Source: Subdoligranulum sp.
Lineage (GTDB): Bacteria > Bacillota > Clostridia > Oscillospirales > Ruminococcaceae
Assembly: GCA_004555405.1 (NCBI GenBank)
Contig: SFIE01000025.1
Location: 1-31,612 of the forward strand
DNA length: 31,612 nt
Direction: 5' to 3'
The position numbers and the translations under genes were made by a program. This document shows positions 22,986 to 30,250 of the stretch, piece by piece. Every line of letters begins with the position of its first letter. The stretch's first letter is position 1. A model generated the notes under the pieces. It did no database searches. It was not told the DNA's origin and saw only the letters and a list, made by a program, of their open reading frames with translations.

Positions 22986-24035
22986 ATGAGCGAGCCTTTT
23001 TTGATCGCACAGCCGCTGCTGCACTGGTTTTGGGCCAACCACCGTGTGCTGCCCTTCCGCAGCGACCCCACGCCCTATCATGTGTGGGTGAGCGAGATCA
23101 TGCTGCAGCAAACCCGTGTGGCTGCTGCCGTGCCGTATTATGAGCGCTTTGTGCAGGAGCTGCCGGATATTCCCGCGCTTGCCGCGTGTGAGGAAGAACG
23201 GCTTTTGAAGCTGTGGGAGGGCCTTGGCTATTACAGCCGTGTGCGAAACCTGCAAAAGGCAGCCAGAATCGTGTGCGAGCAGTATGGCGGGCAGCTGCCG
23301 GGGGATCTGGCCGCACTGAAAAAGCTGCCCGGCATCGGCGATTACACCGCAGGCGCCATCGCCAGCATCGGCTTTGGCATTCCGGCCCCGGCAGTGGACG
23401 GCAATGTGCTGCGGGTGTTTGCCCGCCTGTATAACGACGAAGGCGATATCATGCAGCCCGCCGTAAAGGCGGCCACCACCCAAAAAGTCATGGCTCAGCA
23501 GCCCGCCGAAGCGCCCGGCGATTTCAATCAGGCGCTCATGGAGCTGGGGGCGCTGGTGTGTACCCCCGGCCAGCCGGACTGCGCCGCCTGCCCGCTGCAG
23601 GCGTTGTGCCTTGGCCGCCAAAGCGGAAATCCGGCCCGCCTGCCGCAAAAGGCCCCCAAAAAGGCACGCAAAAAATGCGAACTTACGCTGTGCCTTGCAC
23701 AGGATGCCGCAGGCCGCTGGCTGCTGCAAAAGCGCGGCGAGCAGGGCGTTCTGGCCGGGCTGTGGCAGCCGCCCGTTTTGGCCGAGGAAGCGCTGGACGA
23801 AAAAAAGGCGCTGGCCGCCGCGCAAAAGCTGCTGCCTGCTGCGGTGCTGCTGAAGGAAAAACCGCTGAAGGCCAAGCATATTTTTACGCATCTGGAATGG
23901 CACATGACGGCCTATGTAATGACGGCACCCTGCACACCGCCCCCCGAGGGCTGCGTGTGGGCCTCGCCCGCGCAGCTGGAGCAGGAATACACGCTGCCCG
24001 GCGCTTTTAAAACCCTGCGTAAAAGAATGTTGTAA
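22986..24035 (+). CDS. mutY: A/G-specific adenine glycosylase MutY
   Basis: The 349-residue enzyme has the catalytic Glu37 in VSEIMLQQTRV, the helix-hairpin-helix LKKLPGIGDYTAGAIASIGFG with Asp138 (PAVDGNVLRV), a 4Fe-4S cluster with Cys192, 199, 202 and 208 spaced x6-x2-x5, and a C-terminal Nudix-like domain (about 230-345) that recognises 8-oxoG. It removes adenine mispaired with 8-oxoguanine. AGGAG lies 11 nt before the ATG. It follows asnS after its terminator and the MITE-like copy 3, so it probably has its own promoter in or after that element, though none with two good boxes is visible. Confidence 0.95.
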   Translation: MSEPFLIAQPLLHWFWANHRVLPFRSDPTPYHVWVSEIMLQQTRVAAAVPYYERFVQELPDIPALAACEEERLLKLWEGLGYYSRVRNLQKAARIVCEQYGGQLPGDLAALKKLPGIGDYTAGAIASIGFGIPAPAVDGNVLRVFARLYNDEGDIMQPAVKAATTQKVMAQQPAEAPGDFNQALMELGALVCTPGQPDCAACPLQALCLGRQSGNPARLPQKAPKKARKKCELTLCLAQDAAGRWLLQKRGEQGVLAGLWQPPVLAEEALDEKKALAAAQKLLPAAVLLKEKPLKAKHIFTHLEWHMTAYVMTAPCTPPPEGCVWASPAQLEQEYTLPGAFKTLRKRML

Positions 24036-24058
24036 ATCCTACCAGAAAGGGATATAAT
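24030..24058 (+). promoter_or_regulatory. promoter of the acidic membrane-protein gene
   Basis: TTGTAA (24030-24035, overlapping the mutY stop codon) and perfect TATAAT (24053-24058), 17 bp apart. Confidence 0.7.
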
Positions 24059-24090
24059 AAGGTTACAGTATCCAAAGGAGGAACCCGTTT

Positions 24091-24552
24091 ATGTTGCATG
24101 TGATAGCCAAAGCAGCATCCGGCGCAGTAACGGGTGTTCGCCTGGTTACGGCAGGCGCCCGCGCAGAGCGCAGGCTGCAATCCTTCAAATACAAACTGAG
24201 CCGGCGGCTTTATCCGGCCAGAGTAAAGGAGAATGAGATCGTTATGAAAAAGTCTACTTTTGGTGCAATGGTAGTGGGTCTGGCCGCCGCCACGGGCGCG
24301 CTGGCCGCCGGTGCAATTTATCTGTATCGCCGCGAAAAAGAGCTGGACGAGTATGAAAAGCTGCTGTTCAGCGATGAATTTAACGATTCCGTGCCCGCTG
24401 AGGACAAAGCTGAAGCCGAGGAGGAAACCGAGCCCGAGGTGGAAGTGGAAATTTCTCTGCAGCCTGCCGATCAGGAAGAAAAGCCGGTAGAGGCTGAAGC
24501 CGAAGAGGTTTCGGCCGAGGATGCCACCGCACAGGAAAAGCCCGAGAATTGA
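24091..24552 (+). CDS. acidic single-span membrane protein, dual-start candidate
   Basis: With ATG 24091 (AGGAGG 9 nt upstream) the protein is 153 residues: a basic amphipathic N-terminus (1-51), one hydrophobic segment (about 58-77, FGAMVVGLAAATGALAAGAI), and a long Glu/Asp-rich tail (about 85-153) that is probably disordered. A second in-frame ATG at 24244 (MKKSTFGAMVVGLAA) has its own AAGGAG 12 nt upstream and would give a 102-residue form starting right before the membrane segment; both could be made. I recognise no family. The acidic tail would be cytoplasmic or external depending on topology, which cannot be told here. It stands alone between its promoter and the terminator at 24586. 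Confidence 0.75.
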   Translation: MLHVIAKAASGAVTGVRLVTAGARAERRLQSFKYKLSRRLYPARVKENEIVMKKSTFGAMVVGLAAATGALAAGAIYLYRREKELDEYEKLLFSDEFNDSVPAEDKAEAEEETEPEVEVEISLQPADQEEKPVEAEAEEVSAEDATAQEKPEN

Positions 24553-24585
24553 TCCGGCGTTTCCCATGAAACCGCAAAAACCATG

Positions 24586-24614
24586 GCGCTGCCCGCAGGG
24601 GCGGCGCTTTTTTT
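24586..24614 (+). terminator. terminator after the acidic membrane-protein gene
   Basis: A 9-bp GC stem with one G-T pair (24586-24594 with 24599-24607) is followed by seven T residues. Confidence 0.85.
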
Positions 24615-24740
24615 GTGGGCGGCGGCACCTTCCTGCCGGGGGCTCAGCAGCTGCCCGCGCAGCCAGCACCACAACGAAAAGGCAAAAATCAAGCCAAGCG
24701 CCAGCGCAAGGCGCAAAAGAAACCGCCGGAATCCGCGCAT

Positions 24741-24778
24741 AAAAAAATCCCCCCTCTGCACAGGGTATGCAAAGGGGA
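24741..24778 (-). terminator. terminator after the nudC-like gene
   Basis: On the minus strand TCCCCTTTGCA (24778-24768) pairs with TGCAGAGGGGGGA (24760-24748) and is followed by seven T residues (24747-24741). It lies about 35 bp after the Nudix gene stop. The 125 bp between it and the plus-strand terminator at 24614 hold nothing I can support. Confidence 0.75.
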
Positions 24779-24814
24779 GAAAAGTGTTTACACAAAGCGC
24801 TGCGCGCCCAAGGC

Positions 24815-25636
24815 TCAGCGCTCCTGGCCGGTTTTAAAGCGCATCATCATCTCGTTGGTCAGGCTGAAATCATCGGGCTGCAGCACAATATCCTCACGCT
24901 TTACCCATGCGGCGTATTTCAGCTCGTTCGGGTCCATGGTGATCTCGGCCGGGCCGTCCAGCTCGCAGTAAAAGCCCATCAGCAGATCGTTGGCAATGCC
25001 CCAGGGCTGCGATTTGTAGTAGGTAATGTTTTTCACGCGGATGCCGGCCTCTTCCATCACCTCGCGCGCAACGGTTTCCTCGGCGGTTTCGCCGATCTCG
25101 GTAAAGCCCGCGATCAGCGCATTGTGGCCAAAGCCGGTGCGGTATTTGGTCAAAAGCAGCGAATCGCCGTTTTTCACGCCCACGATCACGGCGGGCATAA
25201 TGCGGGGATAGGTGGTGTAGCCGCAGGCGCACTGCATGGCGCGCTCGGTTTCGGAATGCTTCATGGGCTGGCCGCAGCGGCCGCAATAGCGGTTGTCACG
25301 ATACCAATCCCACAAATGCTTGCCGGTGAGCACCGCAAACATCAGCTCCTTGGCCAGCAGGTTTGAGCCGCGCAGAGAGCGCACCTCGGAAAATGTGCCG
25401 GCAGGCAGGGCGGCAGGGGCCTCCCACAGCAGGAAAAACTGCGTATCGTCTACAGAAAAAAGATATACCAGTTGGCTTTCCGGCGCAAAATCGCTCACGC
25501 GGGGAAGCTGGGTTTCCGGCTCGGATTTTAAAAGCACCCGGCCTTTTTCAAAATAAAGCACATAGTCTTGCGGCCGCGGCGCGGCAGCGGGATCGTAATG
25601 GTTGCCCAGCTTGTGGGGCGCAATGTCCTGAATCAT
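24815..25636 (-). CDS. nudC: NAD+ diphosphatase, NudC-like Nudix hydrolase
   Basis: From ATG 25636 (AGGAG 9 nt upstream; the earlier ATG is too close to that site) the protein is 273 residues. It has an N-terminal domain, a zinc ribbon (Cys118, 121, 136, 138; CGRCG and CACG), and a Nudix box GFTEIGETAEETVAREVMEEAGI (177-199) with all conserved Glu residues, then SQPW (209-212) close to the NudC-specific SQPWPFP motif. NudC cleaves NAD(H) to NMN and AMP, and removes NAD caps from RNA in E. coli. Here the SQPW is followed by GIAND rather than PFPxS, a normal variation in Clostridia but it could alter substrate range. Confidence 0.88.
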   Translation of the reverse strand: MIQDIAPHKLGNHYDPAAAPRPQDYVLYFEKGRVLLKSEPETQLPRVSDFAPESQLVYLFSVDDTQFFLLWEAPAALPAGTFSEVRSLRGSNLLAKELMFAVLTGKHLWDWYRDNRYCGRCGQPMKHSETERAMQCACGYTTYPRIMPAVIVGVKNGDSLLLTKYRTGFGHNALIAGFTEIGETAEETVAREVMEEAGIRVKNITYYKSQPWGIANDLLMGFYCELDGPAEITMDPNELKYAAWVKREDIVLQPDDFSLTNEMMMRFKTGQER

Positions 25637-25674
25637 GTTCAACATCTCCTGTGCAGCAAGAATCACATGAAATC

Positions 25675-25703
25675 AGAATAACACGCTTTGCCCAAAATTG
25701 CAA
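25675..25703 (-). promoter_or_regulatory. promoter of the nudC-like gene
   Basis: TTGCAA (25698-25703) and TATTCT (25675-25680) with a 17-bp spacer on the minus strand, about 40 bp before the ATG. Confidence 0.55.
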
Positions 25704-25891
25704 TCCGCCCCAACCCGCGCCCCGGCCAAGCCGGTGCCGGTGCTGCCATACGGTGCCCTCCAAAACCGCCGCAAAAGCGTGACATGAGGATCGGCTTTTA
25801 TTTCACACCGGTGAAAACACCGTCTTTTTTATGCCGGAATACACCGGCAGGCATTGATTTTTACTCCCAAAAATGCAAAAATAAAAATAAT
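25704..25891. other. hairpin-bearing intergenic DNA
   Basis: No gene is visible. Two small hairpins occur: CGGTG/CACCG (25809-25822) followed by TCTTTTTT, terminator-like on the plus strand, and TGCCGG/CCGGCA (25832-25849). A short unannotated RNA ending at the first is possible, but no promoter with two good boxes precedes it. Confidence 0.35.
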
Positions 25892-26123
25892 GGCAACACC
25901 GCACAATTCCCGTCTGACGGCTTAAGCACCGCTCCGGCGGCTGCAGCACGGCATCTGCGTTGCCAAAATGCTCGATAATGTCGGGTTGCGGTACCCGCAT
26001 CGTGCTTCGGGAGCAAAAGCCCCTCGCACTCTGCGACCGCTGCCCCTGATTATCTGCGCTTTTTGCTTAGCATCTGCCGTACCTCGCTCGCCGTATCGGC
26101 ACTTAGAATTATGCGGTATTGCC
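25892..26123. mobile_element. MITE-like element, copy 4 (232 bp)
   Basis: The ends GGCAACACCGCACAATTCCC and, on the other strand, GGCAATACCGCATAATTCTA are the same pair as in copy 3 but in reverse orientation. Shared arms of about 70 and 90 bp differ from copy 3 at only a few positions. Copy 4 carries about 68 bp of extra sequence (about 25981-26048) at the point where copy 3 has its central GATAATAC hairpin. The flanks (TAAT before, TAAG after) give no clean target duplication. No coding sequence is visible inside. Confidence 0.8.
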
Positions 26124-26159
26124 TAAGAACAAAATTTTTGCTTATAGGAGGACATTACA

Positions 26160-26324
26160 ATGGAATTTCAAGTGACCCATGAATTCGGCTGGTCGATTTG
26201 CATGGCGATCGTGTTCTTTTTGCAAATGCTTCTCTACGGCGGGCTGCTGTTTGCAGCTGTAAAGCTTGTGGGTGCAGCCGTAAAGCTTGCGGGCACCGCC
26301 GTGCGCTTTTTCAAAACACGCTGA
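26160..26324 (+). CDS. small membrane protein, 54 residues
   Basis: ATG 26160 follows AGGAGG with an 8-nt gap, an excellent ribosome binding site. The product has a short polar N-terminus (MEFQVTHEFGW), one long hydrophobic segment (about 12-45; SICMAIVFFLQMLLYGGLLF then a repeated AVKLVGA/AVKLAGT) and a basic end (FFKTR). The near-identical VKLVGAAVKLAGTAV turn suggests an amphipathic second half. I recognise no family. It lies 25 nt before the next small gene, and right after MITE-like copy 4, which may have supplied or separated its promoter. A real gene is likely from the start site; its role is unknown. Confidence 0.65.
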   Translation: MEFQVTHEFGWSICMAIVFFLQMLLYGGLLFAAVKLVGAAVKLAGTAVRFFKTR

Positions 26325-26348
26325 GCTATTTTTGCGCGGGGATTTTGT

Positions 26349-26555
26349 ATGCTTTACACCATTTTAGAGATCTATGAGCCGGATTTCGGCTGCGAGGGCG
26401 TGCCGGATGGGCAAGAGCCCCTTTGCACCGTAGTGCTGCAAAGTGATACCGGCACACAGCGCACGGTGAAAATTGCCGATGCGTTTTTGTATGCACACGG
26501 GCTGGATGTTGGCAGCACGGTGCGTTTGAACCGGCAGGGGCAGCCCCTGCTGTAA
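26349..26555 (+). CDS. small conserved-looking protein, 68 residues
   Basis: A 68-residue acidic soluble protein (MLYTILEIYEPDFGCEGVPD start) with alternating strands and a C-terminal TVRLNRQGQPLL. GCGCGGGGA, a moderate ribosome binding site, precedes the ATG. It sits between the 54-residue membrane protein and adenosine deaminase (33 nt gap), all in the same direction, and is probably co-transcribed with both. The pattern ILEIYEPDFGCEG, with a later KIADAFLYAHGLDVGSTV, resembles small beta-barrel proteins of unknown function; I cannot name the family. Confidence 0.7.
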   Translation: MLYTILEIYEPDFGCEGVPDGQEPLCTVVLQSDTGTQRTVKIADAFLYAHGLDVGSTVRLNRQGQPLL

Positions 26556-26588
26556 GCCTGCCACCAAAAAGTAAGGAGAGTGACCGCT

Positions 26589-27575
26589 GTGATCGATCTG
26601 CATTTGCATCTGGATGGCTCGCTGCCTCCGGCGCTGGTGTTTGCGCTTGCCAAAGAGCAGGGCATCCCCCTGCCGCCGGATGCGCAGGACGCCGAAAGCC
26701 TGACTCCCAGCCTTGTGTGCCCGCCGGGCTGCACCAGCCTGAACGACTATCTCACTCGCTTTGCGCTGCCGGTGGCCGTGATGCAAACCGAAAGCGCCAT
26801 TATGCGCTGCGTGCAGGGCGTTTTGGCAGAGCTGAAAAGCGAGGGTGTTTTGTATGCCGAGCTTCGCTTTGCCCCCGGGCAGCACTGCCGGCAAGGGCTC
26901 AGCCAGGAAAATGTGGTAGCCGCCGCCTGCCGTTCGCTGGCCGAGGGCTGCCGCACCCTTGGCATACAGGCACAGCTGATTTTGTGCTGTATGCGCGGCG
27001 CACCGGATGCGCAAAACGCTGAAACCCTGCGCCTGGCCCGGGAATATCTGGGCAAGGGCGTGTGCGCGGCCGATCTGGCCGGGGCCGAGGCACTGTTCCC
27101 CACGCGCAGCTATGCACCGCTGTTTGCCGCCGCGCCCGGCCTGCCGTTTACCATTCATGCAGGTGAAGCCGATGGCCCCGAAAGCATTCGCGCGGCGCTG
27201 GCCATGGGCGCAAAACGAATTGGCCACGGCGTGCGCTGCATTGAGGATGCCGCCCTTGTGGCCGAACTGGCGCAAAAGGGCATTCCGCTGGAGGTGTGCC
27301 CCACCAGCAACCTGCAAACCTGCACCTTTGCCGACTGGGCGCATCACCCGCTGAAAACGCTGCTGGAGGCAGGCGTAAAGGTGACCGTGAACAGCGACAA
27401 CCGCACCGTGAGCGGCACGACCGCCCAAAAAGAAATGGCGCTGGCCGCACAGCATTTGGGGCTGAGCGCTGCACAGCAAGCCCGGCTTTGGCTGAACGCC
27501 GTCGATGCCGCCTTTTTGCCCGAGGCCCAAAAGCAGGCGTTGCGGGCCGCCGTGCAGGCGCGCCTTGCGGGCTGA
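26589..27575 (+). CDS. add: adenosine deaminase
   Basis: The GTG at 26589 is preferred over the one at 26580 because AAGGAG lies 10 nt upstream of the former and only 1 nt from the latter. The 328-residue TIM-barrel enzyme has the zinc and catalytic residues of the family: His5 and His7 (DLHLHLDGS), His190 and Glu193 (FTIHAGEADG), His213 (IGHGVRC), and Asp270 (VNSDNRTVSG). It deaminates adenosine (and deoxyadenosine) to inosine for purine salvage. Closely related enzymes include adenine deaminases and aminodeoxyfutalosine deaminase, so the exact substrate is not certain. Confidence 0.9.
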   Translation: MIDLHLHLDGSLPPALVFALAKEQGIPLPPDAQDAESLTPSLVCPPGCTSLNDYLTRFALPVAVMQTESAIMRCVQGVLAELKSEGVLYAELRFAPGQHCRQGLSQENVVAAACRSLAEGCRTLGIQAQLILCCMRGAPDAQNAETLRLAREYLGKGVCAADLAGAEALFPTRSYAPLFAAAPGLPFTIHAGEADGPESIRAALAMGAKRIGHGVRCIEDAALVAELAQKGIPLEVCPTSNLQTCTFADWAHHPLKTLLEAGVKVTVNSDNRTVSGTTAQKEMALAAQHLGLSAAQQARLWLNAVDAAFLPEAQKQALRAAVQARLAG

Positions 27576-27586
27576 AGCCCGGCGCT

Positions 27587-27614
27587 TTGCTTTGCGCGGT
27601 ATTCATGCTATACT
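27587..27614 (+). promoter_or_regulatory. promoter of the LUD-ArsC-like unit
   Basis: TTGCTT (27587-27592) and TATACT (27609-27614), 16 bp apart, about 60 bp before the ATG at 27675. Confidence 0.65.
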
Positions 27615-27674
27615 ATGCTTTATAAGGAAAGAGTTTCTGCCACCGGCAGTATTTAGGAATGGAGGAATTTTTTT

Positions 27675-28316
27675 ATGGCAGCAGATCATGTTATGAAGCA
27701 TCACGCCTTGGCAGGCGAACAGGTGGTAAAGGCCCTCAGGAGCCGCCACTTTGAGGCCTGCTATTGCGCCACCAAGGCCGAGGCCCTGCAAAAAGCCCTT
27801 TCGTATATCCCCGAGGGCAGCACCGTGGGCTGGGGCGGCAGCGTGAGCGTGGAGGAGATCGGCCTGAAGGACGCCGTGCGCGGCCCCCAATATCATGCCA
27901 TTGACCGCGATGCCGTTACCGACCCCGCCGAAAAGACCCGCCTGATGAAGCAGTGCCTTTCGGCCGATGTGTTTTTGATGGGCACCAACGCCCTTTCGCA
28001 GGACGGTGAGCTTGTGAACATTGACGGCACCGGCAACCGTGTGGCGGCGCTGTGCTTTGGCCCCGACAGCGTGATCGTGATCGCAGGCATCAACAAGCTG
28101 GCCCCCACGCTGGAGGCCGCCGTTGCCCGCGCCCGCAGCTGGGCTTCGCCCATCAACGCCGCCCGCTTTAACCCGGATACCCCCTGCGCCAAAACCGGCC
28201 TTTGCGGCAACTGCCGCAGCGCCAGCTGCATCTGCAACCAGATCGTGATCACCCGCAACTGCCGCCCCGCCGGCCGTATCAAGGTGATCGTGGTGGGCGA
28301 GGAGCTGGGCTACTGA
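27675..28316 (+). CDS. LUD-domain (lactate-utilisation LutC-like) protein
   Basis: The 213-residue protein has the LUD-domain pattern GSTVGWGGSVSVEEIGL, then DVFLMGTNALSQDGELVNIDGTGNRVAALCFGPDSVIVIAGINKL, and a cysteine cluster near the C-terminus (Cys171, 177, 180, 185, 187; TPCAKTGLCGNCRSASCIC) that could bind metal or a cofactor. Family members include LutC of lactate oxidation, but no LutA/LutB iron-sulfur partners are next to it; stand-alone Clostridia members remain uncharacterised. GGAGG precedes the ATG. The stop codon overlaps the start of the downstream ArsC/Spx-like gene, so the two are translationally coupled and probably work together. Family solid, role open. Confidence 0.88.
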   Translation: MAADHVMKHHALAGEQVVKALRSRHFEACYCATKAEALQKALSYIPEGSTVGWGGSVSVEEIGLKDAVRGPQYHAIDRDAVTDPAEKTRLMKQCLSADVFLMGTNALSQDGELVNIDGTGNRVAALCFGPDSVIVIAGINKLAPTLEAAVARARSWASPINAARFNPDTPCAKTGLCGNCRSASCICNQIVITRNCRPAGRIKVIVVGEELGY

Positions 28317-28657
28317 TGAACATTCAGATTTTTGGCACCGCCAAGAGCTTTGACACCAAAAAGGCCCAGCGCTGGTTTAAAGAGCGCGGCATTCGGTTTC
28401 AGATGATCGATCTGAGCGTCAAGGGCATGAGCCGCGGCGAATTTGAAAGCGTGTGCCGCGCCGTGGGCGGCTGGGAAGCCCTGTTCGACCCGGATTCCAA
28501 GGACAAACAGAACGCACTGCTCATTCGCTATGCACCTGAGGAAATGCGCGCCGATATGCTTTTGGAAAACCCCAAATGCCTGAAAAGCCCCATTGTGCGC
28601 AATGGCCGTCAGGCCACGGTGGGCTACTGCCCCAAAGAATGGGAAACCTGGGAATAA
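28316..28657 (+). CDS. ArsC/Spx-like thioredoxin-fold protein lacking the N-terminal cysteine
   Basis: Translation begins at ATG 28316, whose A is the last base of the LUD stop (TGATG overlap). The 113-residue protein has the ArsC/Spx fold: an initial strand with IQIFG, then DTKKAQRWFKERGIRFQMID, and the later LLENPKCLKSPIVRNGRQATVGY. ArsC and Spx members carry a Cys or CxxC at the end of the first strand; here that place reads TAKSFDTKK (8-16), so the nucleophilic cysteine is absent. It is thus not a normal arsenate reductase and cannot be a CxxC redox sensor like Spx. Cysteines occur only at 47, 88 and 105. It is terminated by the strong hairpin at 28662. Confidence 0.82.
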   Translation: MNIQIFGTAKSFDTKKAQRWFKERGIRFQMIDLSVKGMSRGEFESVCRAVGGWEALFDPDSKDKQNALLIRYAPEEMRADMLLENPKCLKSPIVRNGRQATVGYCPKEWETWE

Positions 28658-28661
28658 GCTG

Positions 28662-28701
28662 AAAAAAGCTCCTGTGCAAAAAAGTGCACAGGAGCTTTTT
28701 T
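28662..28701. terminator. bidirectional terminator between the ArsC-like gene and the second MATE gene
   Basis: A perfect 17-bp inverted repeat (28662-28678 with 28685-28701) carries A6 at the left and T6 at the right, so both strands read a stem followed by T residues. It serves the two convergent genes. Confidence 0.92.
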
Positions 28702-28702
28702 G

Positions 28703-30070
28703 TTAGGCCACAACAGGCTTTTTCTTGAAAATAGAGGTTTGCTCGTGGAAATAGCGGCGATACACCAAAATTTCAAACGCCGCCGTGATAAACCACGAAA
28801 CGATATACAAAAGATACAGCGAAACGATGGTTCCGAAATAGGCAAAAATCGTGTATACCCAGATGATGCGGAACACGCACGAGCCCAGCAGGACGATCAC
28901 AGTGGGGCCCATGGTTTTACCAAGGCCGCGGCTGGCGGCAATGGTGCAGTCCATAAAGGCCGACCAGGGATAGGAAAGCCCCATCACGAACAGGCGGGTA
29001 ACGCCTGCCTGCACCACGGCAGGGTCTGAGGTGAAAATGCCCAGAAACTGCCTGTGGAACAGCAGCAGCAGTGCGCTGATGCAGGCCGACACGCCAAACG
29101 AGTAGGCCAGCGAGATATGATAGCTTTTGCGAATGCGCTCTTTGTTGCCTGCACCGTAGTTTTGGCCCACAAAGCTGGCGCAGGCCGTGTGGAAAGCGGC
29201 CATCACATCATAGGCCAGCGGGTCTGCATTGGCGGCAGCGGCATTGGCCGCCACCATGGTGGCATTAAAGCTGTTCACGCCTGCCTGCACAAACAGGCTG
29301 GAAGTGTAAAACACCGCATTTTGCAGCGCGGCAGGCAGGCACAGCCACAGAAGCGGCGAAACCTTTCTGCGCGTAAGGCGAATGTGCGCAGGGGCCACAC
29401 CGTATTCCTCACCGCTCACGATCAGCGCCCGCAGCAGCAAAAGGCCCGAAGCGGTTTGCGAAATGGCGCTGGCTGCCGCCACACCGGCCACGCCCCAGCG
29501 AAGGCCGATGACAAAAAACAGGTTGAGCACAATGTTTAAAATGCCCGCTGCCGTAAGATATTGCAGCGGCTTTTTGGTGTTGCCCGCTGCGCTGAACATG
29601 GCGTTGCCAAAATTGAACAGCGCCGCGCCCGGCATACCCAAAAGGTATACGCGCATATATAAAACCGCGCCCGGCAAAAGCTCGGGCTTTGTGCCCAGCA
29701 GGCGCAGAAAAAGCGGAGAAAAGCCCTGGCCCAGAGCCAGTGCAAACACGCCCAGCGCCAGGCTGAGCACCAGCGAGGTGTGGGTGGTTTCGTGCAGGTC
29801 CTTCCAGTCATGCGCGCCCAGATAGCGCGCCGCCAGCACGCTGATGCCGCTGCCGAAGCCCAGCAGCGAGCCGGTGAAAATGTTCACCAGCGTGGTGGTA
29901 GAGCCCACCGAGCCCAGCGCCGCCGTGCCGGAAAACTGGCCGATCACGGCCACATCTGCCATGTTGAACATCACCTGCAGCAGGTTGGAGGCAATCAGCG
30001 GCAGGCTGTAAAGCAGTATCTGCACAGACAGACGACCCGAGGTGAGTTCGTTTGTTTTTTTTGCCGTCAT
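28703..30070 (-). CDS. second MATE-family exporter
   Basis: The 455-residue protein has about twelve membrane segments and MATE motifs such as PLIASNLLQVMFNMADVAVIGQFSG near the N-terminus and a matching ALQNAVFYTSSLFVQAGVN at mid-protein. It is related to but clearly different from the MATE at 11652. GGGA lies about 7-8 nt before the ATG at 30070. It is the only gene in its unit, with its promoter in the 214-bp space shared with the divergent DUF2232 gene. Substrate unknown. Confidence 0.9.
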   Translation of the reverse strand: MTAKKTNELTSGRLSVQILLYSLPLIASNLLQVMFNMADVAVIGQFSGTAALGSVGSTTTLVNIFTGSLLGFGSGISVLAARYLGAHDWKDLHETTHTSLVLSLALGVFALALGQGFSPLFLRLLGTKPELLPGAVLYMRVYLLGMPGAALFNFGNAMFSAAGNTKKPLQYLTAAGILNIVLNLFFVIGLRWGVAGVAAASAISQTASGLLLLRALIVSGEEYGVAPAHIRLTRRKVSPLLWLCLPAALQNAVFYTSSLFVQAGVNSFNATMVAANAAAANADPLAYDVMAAFHTACASFVGQNYGAGNKERIRKSYHISLAYSFGVSACISALLLLFHRQFLGIFTSDPAVVQAGVTRLFVMGLSYPWSAFMDCTIAASRGLGKTMGPTVIVLLGSCVFRIIWVYTIFAYFGTIVSLYLLYIVSWFITAAFEILVYRRYFHEQTSIFKKKPVVA

Positions 30071-30143
30071 AAAGCAGTCCCTTTTCTTCTATCTTTTCCT
30101 ATTCACATCGTATTTCATCCGCCGCGGGCGAAAACCCTGCTCT

Positions 30144-30171
30144 ATTATATTCTTTTCGCATAAAAAGGCAA
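30144..30171 (-). promoter_or_regulatory. promoter of the second MATE gene
   Basis: TTGCCT (30166-30171) and perfect TATAAT (30144-30149), 16 bp apart on the minus strand. Confidence 0.55.
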
Positions 30172-30174
30172 TAG

Positions 30175-30199
30175 GCATTCTGCACCTCGCGCAGAATGC
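30175..30199. promoter_or_regulatory. 9-bp inverted repeat between the divergent MATE and DUF2232 promoters
   Basis: GCATTCTGC (30175-30183) and GCAGAATGC (30191-30199), a perfect match over a 7-bp spacer. It starts 4 bp upstream of the MATE -35 box and 23 bp upstream of the DUF2232 promoter. It is well placed as an operator for both genes. Confidence 0.5.
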
Positions 30200-30221
30200 A
30201 CAAAGAATGCGCCCGTGATGA

Positions 30222-30250
30222 TTGTCGCGATGGGCTGTTTATGCTATACT
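30222..30250 (+). promoter_or_regulatory. promoter of the DUF2232 gene
   Basis: TTGTCG (30222-30227) and TATACT (30245-30250) with a 17-bp spacer, about 35 bp before the ATG at 30285. Confidence 0.65.

Noticed and set aside
24471..24761. Minus-strand frame starting MRGFRRFLLRLALALGLIF with a purine-rich stretch before its ATG at 24740
   Set aside because: The apparent ribosome binding site is the arm of the Nudix terminator with its T run directly before the ATG, and the frame runs back over another terminator and the 3' end of an opposite gene.
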